This document shows, piece after piece, positions 62,608-64,000 of a DNA stretch of 64,000 nt (position 1 is its first letter; the number at the start of each line of letters is the position of its first letter). The translations under genes were made by a program, and so were the position numbers. Origin of the DNA: Gordonia insulae (lineage in GTDB: Bacteria > Actinomycetota > Actinomycetes > Mycobacteriales > Mycobacteriaceae). A model generated the notes under the pieces. That model made no database searches. It was given only the letters and a program-made list of their open reading frames with translations, and was not told the origin of the DNA. The stretch is taken from the NCBI RefSeq assembly GCF_003855095.1, contig NZ_CP033972.1:930001-994000 (forward strand), read 5' to 3'.

Positions 62608-64000
62608 ATGTCGCAGACCACTGCGTCGAAATCCGATCGGTCCGGCCGGTCGCTCGACGAGGCCTATCAGGCCTGGTCGGATGCCGCGACCGCCGTTTTG
62701 GCGAAGTCCCGGCGGTCCACCGTCGAGGAGTTGCCGGCCTCGGCCGAAGAATTGTTGTCGACCGCCACCCTCGACGGTCTGACCATCCGCCCGCTCTACA
62801 CCCGCAAGGACGAGACAGCCGAATCGGGACTGCCCGGCGGCTTTCCGTTCGTCCGCGGTGCCGACCCGGACCGCGACGTCGCGCTCGGGTGGCGGGTGAC
62901 CGAACGATTCGGCGACGACGCGACCCCGGTCGCGGACGTCAACGGGTCCATCCTCGACGCGCTGTCCCACGGAGCGAGTGGCCTGTGGCTCTCGGTCGGT
63001 GCCGGCATCGCGCCCGACGACCTCGCCGCGGTCCTCGAGGGCGTCTACCTCGACCTCATCCCGGTGACCCTCGACGCCGGCGCCGACGGGTTGACCGCGG
63101 CCCGGGCGCTGCTGGATGCACGCGTGCGCGCCACCGACGCACCGGAGGCAGCCGCACCCACGGTCGCGACGATCACCTCGTTGGGACTGTCCCCGCTGAC
63201 CGCGACATTCTCCGGCCGCCCGACGGTGGACATCGACGCGGCGACCGCGCTCGCCACCGACGTCCCCGCAGGCGTCCGGGCGTTTCGTGTGGACGGCACC
63301 GACTTCGCCACCGCGGGCGCCGACAACGGACTCGAACTCGCACTGCTCGCCGCCGCCGCGGTCACCCACCTGCGTGACCTCACCGCAGCCGGACTCTCGG
63401 CCGCCGATGCGGTACGCCAGATCACCTTTGCCGTCTCCGCCGACGACGACCAGTTCGCGACCATCGCCAAGTTCCGTGCGCTCCGCAAGATCTGGGCGCG
63501 CGTGACCGAGGTCGTGGGCGCGCCGGAGGTCGGTGCCGCGGTGACCCACGGCATCACCGATCTGTCGATGCAGAGTCAGCGCGATCCCTGGGTGAACATG
63601 CTGCGCACCACCATCGCCGCCTTCGGTGCCGGCGTGGGTGGCGCCGACCAGGTCACCGTGCTCGGCTACGACGCGGCCATCCCGCCCGACCGGCGCACGT
63701 CGAGTGCTGCGTTCTCACGCCGTATCGCGCGCAATACCCAGCTGTTGTTGCTGGAGGAGTCGAACATCGGCCGCGTTCTGGATCCGGCCGGCGGTTCCTG
63801 GTTCGTCGAGTCGCTCACCGACGAGCTCGCGTCGGCGGCGTGGACGGTGTTCGGCGAGATCGAGACGGTGGGCGGATACCGTGCCGCGCTGGACTCCGGC
63901 TGGATCACCGATCGGGTCGGCGCCGCGCTCGCCCGTCGCGACGAGTCGGTCGCGCACCGCCGCACCTCGGTCACCGGCGTCAACGAGTTCCCCAACCTCG
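62608..64000 (+). CDS. mutA: Methylmalonyl-CoA mutase small subunit, 5' part
   Basis: The first about 464 codons; the gene runs off the window end. MutA is the non-catalytic (small) subunit of the B12-dependent mutase converting methylmalonyl-CoA to succinyl-CoA, used in propionate, odd-chain and cholesterol catabolism. Typical blocks are LDGLTIRPLYTRKD, SLQSQRDPWVN-like MQSQRDPWVNMLRTTIAAFG, and LLLLEESNIGRVLDPAGGSW. The start ATG 62608 has GGAGG 11 nt upstream; GTG 62596 in frame is an alternative. Divergent from the TVP38 gene, as in Rv1491c/Rv1492. Confidence 0.94.
   Translation, partial: MSQTTASKSDRSGRSLDEAYQAWSDAATAVLAKSRRSTVEELPASAEELLSTATLDGLTIRPLYTRKDETAESGLPGGFPFVRGADPDRDVALGWRVTERFGDDATPVADVNGSILDALSHGASGLWLSVGAGIAPDDLAAVLEGVYLDLIPVTLDAGADGLTAARALLDARVRATDAPEAAAPTVATITSLGLSPLTATFSGRPTVDIDAATALATDVPAGVRAFRVDGTDFATAGADNGLELALLAAAAVTHLRDLTAAGLSAADAVRQITFAVSADDDQFATIAKFRALRKIWARVTEVVGAPEVGAAVTHGITDLSMQSQRDPWVNMLRTTIAAFGAGVGGADQVTVLGYDAAIPPDRRTSSAAFSRRIARNTQLLLLEESNIGRVLDPAGGSWFVESLTDELASAAWTVFGEIETVGGYRAALDSGWITDRVGAALARRDESVAHRRTSVTGVNEFPNL

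Overview
The window is high-GC actinobacterial DNA from a mycolic-acid-producing Mycobacteriales (Corynebacteriales) genome. Gordonia is my best guess. The evidence is GC-rich codon use, an inhA/fabG1 mycolate pair, an mptB lipoarabinomannan mannosyltransferase, a sufRBDCSUT operon, acnA with an AcnR-type repressor, and a RipA-like NlpC/P60 hydrolase. From memory, the gene order follows the Mycobacterium tuberculosis block from about Rv1445c to Rv1492. The genus call is inference. No rRNA, tRNA or CRISPR array was seen.

Layout. 1-8.4 kb: end of ppc, then a leftward pentose-phosphate operon tkt-tal-zwf-(44-codon repeat ORF)-opcA-pgl. 8.4-15.8 kb: heme A genes ctaB and ctaA, quinone oxidoreductase, an ABC exporter pair (permease frameshifted) and mptB. 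15.8-22.3 kb: Fe-S assembly operon sufR-B-D-C-S-U-T with a SufR-type operator at the start of sufR. 22.3-30.9 kb: DUF1992 protein, an RNA-repair pair hen1-pnkp (pnkp frameshifted), a frameshifted lycopene cyclase with an overlapping SDR gene, and an ABC-F ATPase.

30.9-44.2 kb has no counterpart I recall in the M. tuberculosis order. It holds a DUF222/HNH gene split by an intact IS3-family element; a leftward four-gene cassette (ThDP enzyme, SRPBCC protein with an in-frame TGA, KAS III-like enzyme lacking the active-site His, HisC-like aminotransferase) with a 19-bp DtxR/IdeR-type iron box in front; an acyl-CoA ligase; and two tandem Tat-exported cholesterol-oxidase-like GMC oxidases, also with iron-box-like sequences.

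44.2-64 kb returns to the core: acnA-acnR with an AcnR-type palindrome inside the acnA promoter, a DUF6676-like membrane protein, a RipA-like hydrolase, moxR-DUF58-VWA, fabG1-inhA-hemH, conserved hypotheticals, NfeD/SPFH, a SatD-like regulator with a regularly spaced hexamer array in front, a TVP38/SNARE-associated membrane protein, and the start of mutA.

Two features recur. At least eleven genes have a TANNNT box 6-8 nt before the start codon, which indicates leaderless transcripts. Three genes (ABC permease, pnkp, lycopene cyclase) each need exactly one extra base to be intact, so they are either assembly indels or real lesions.
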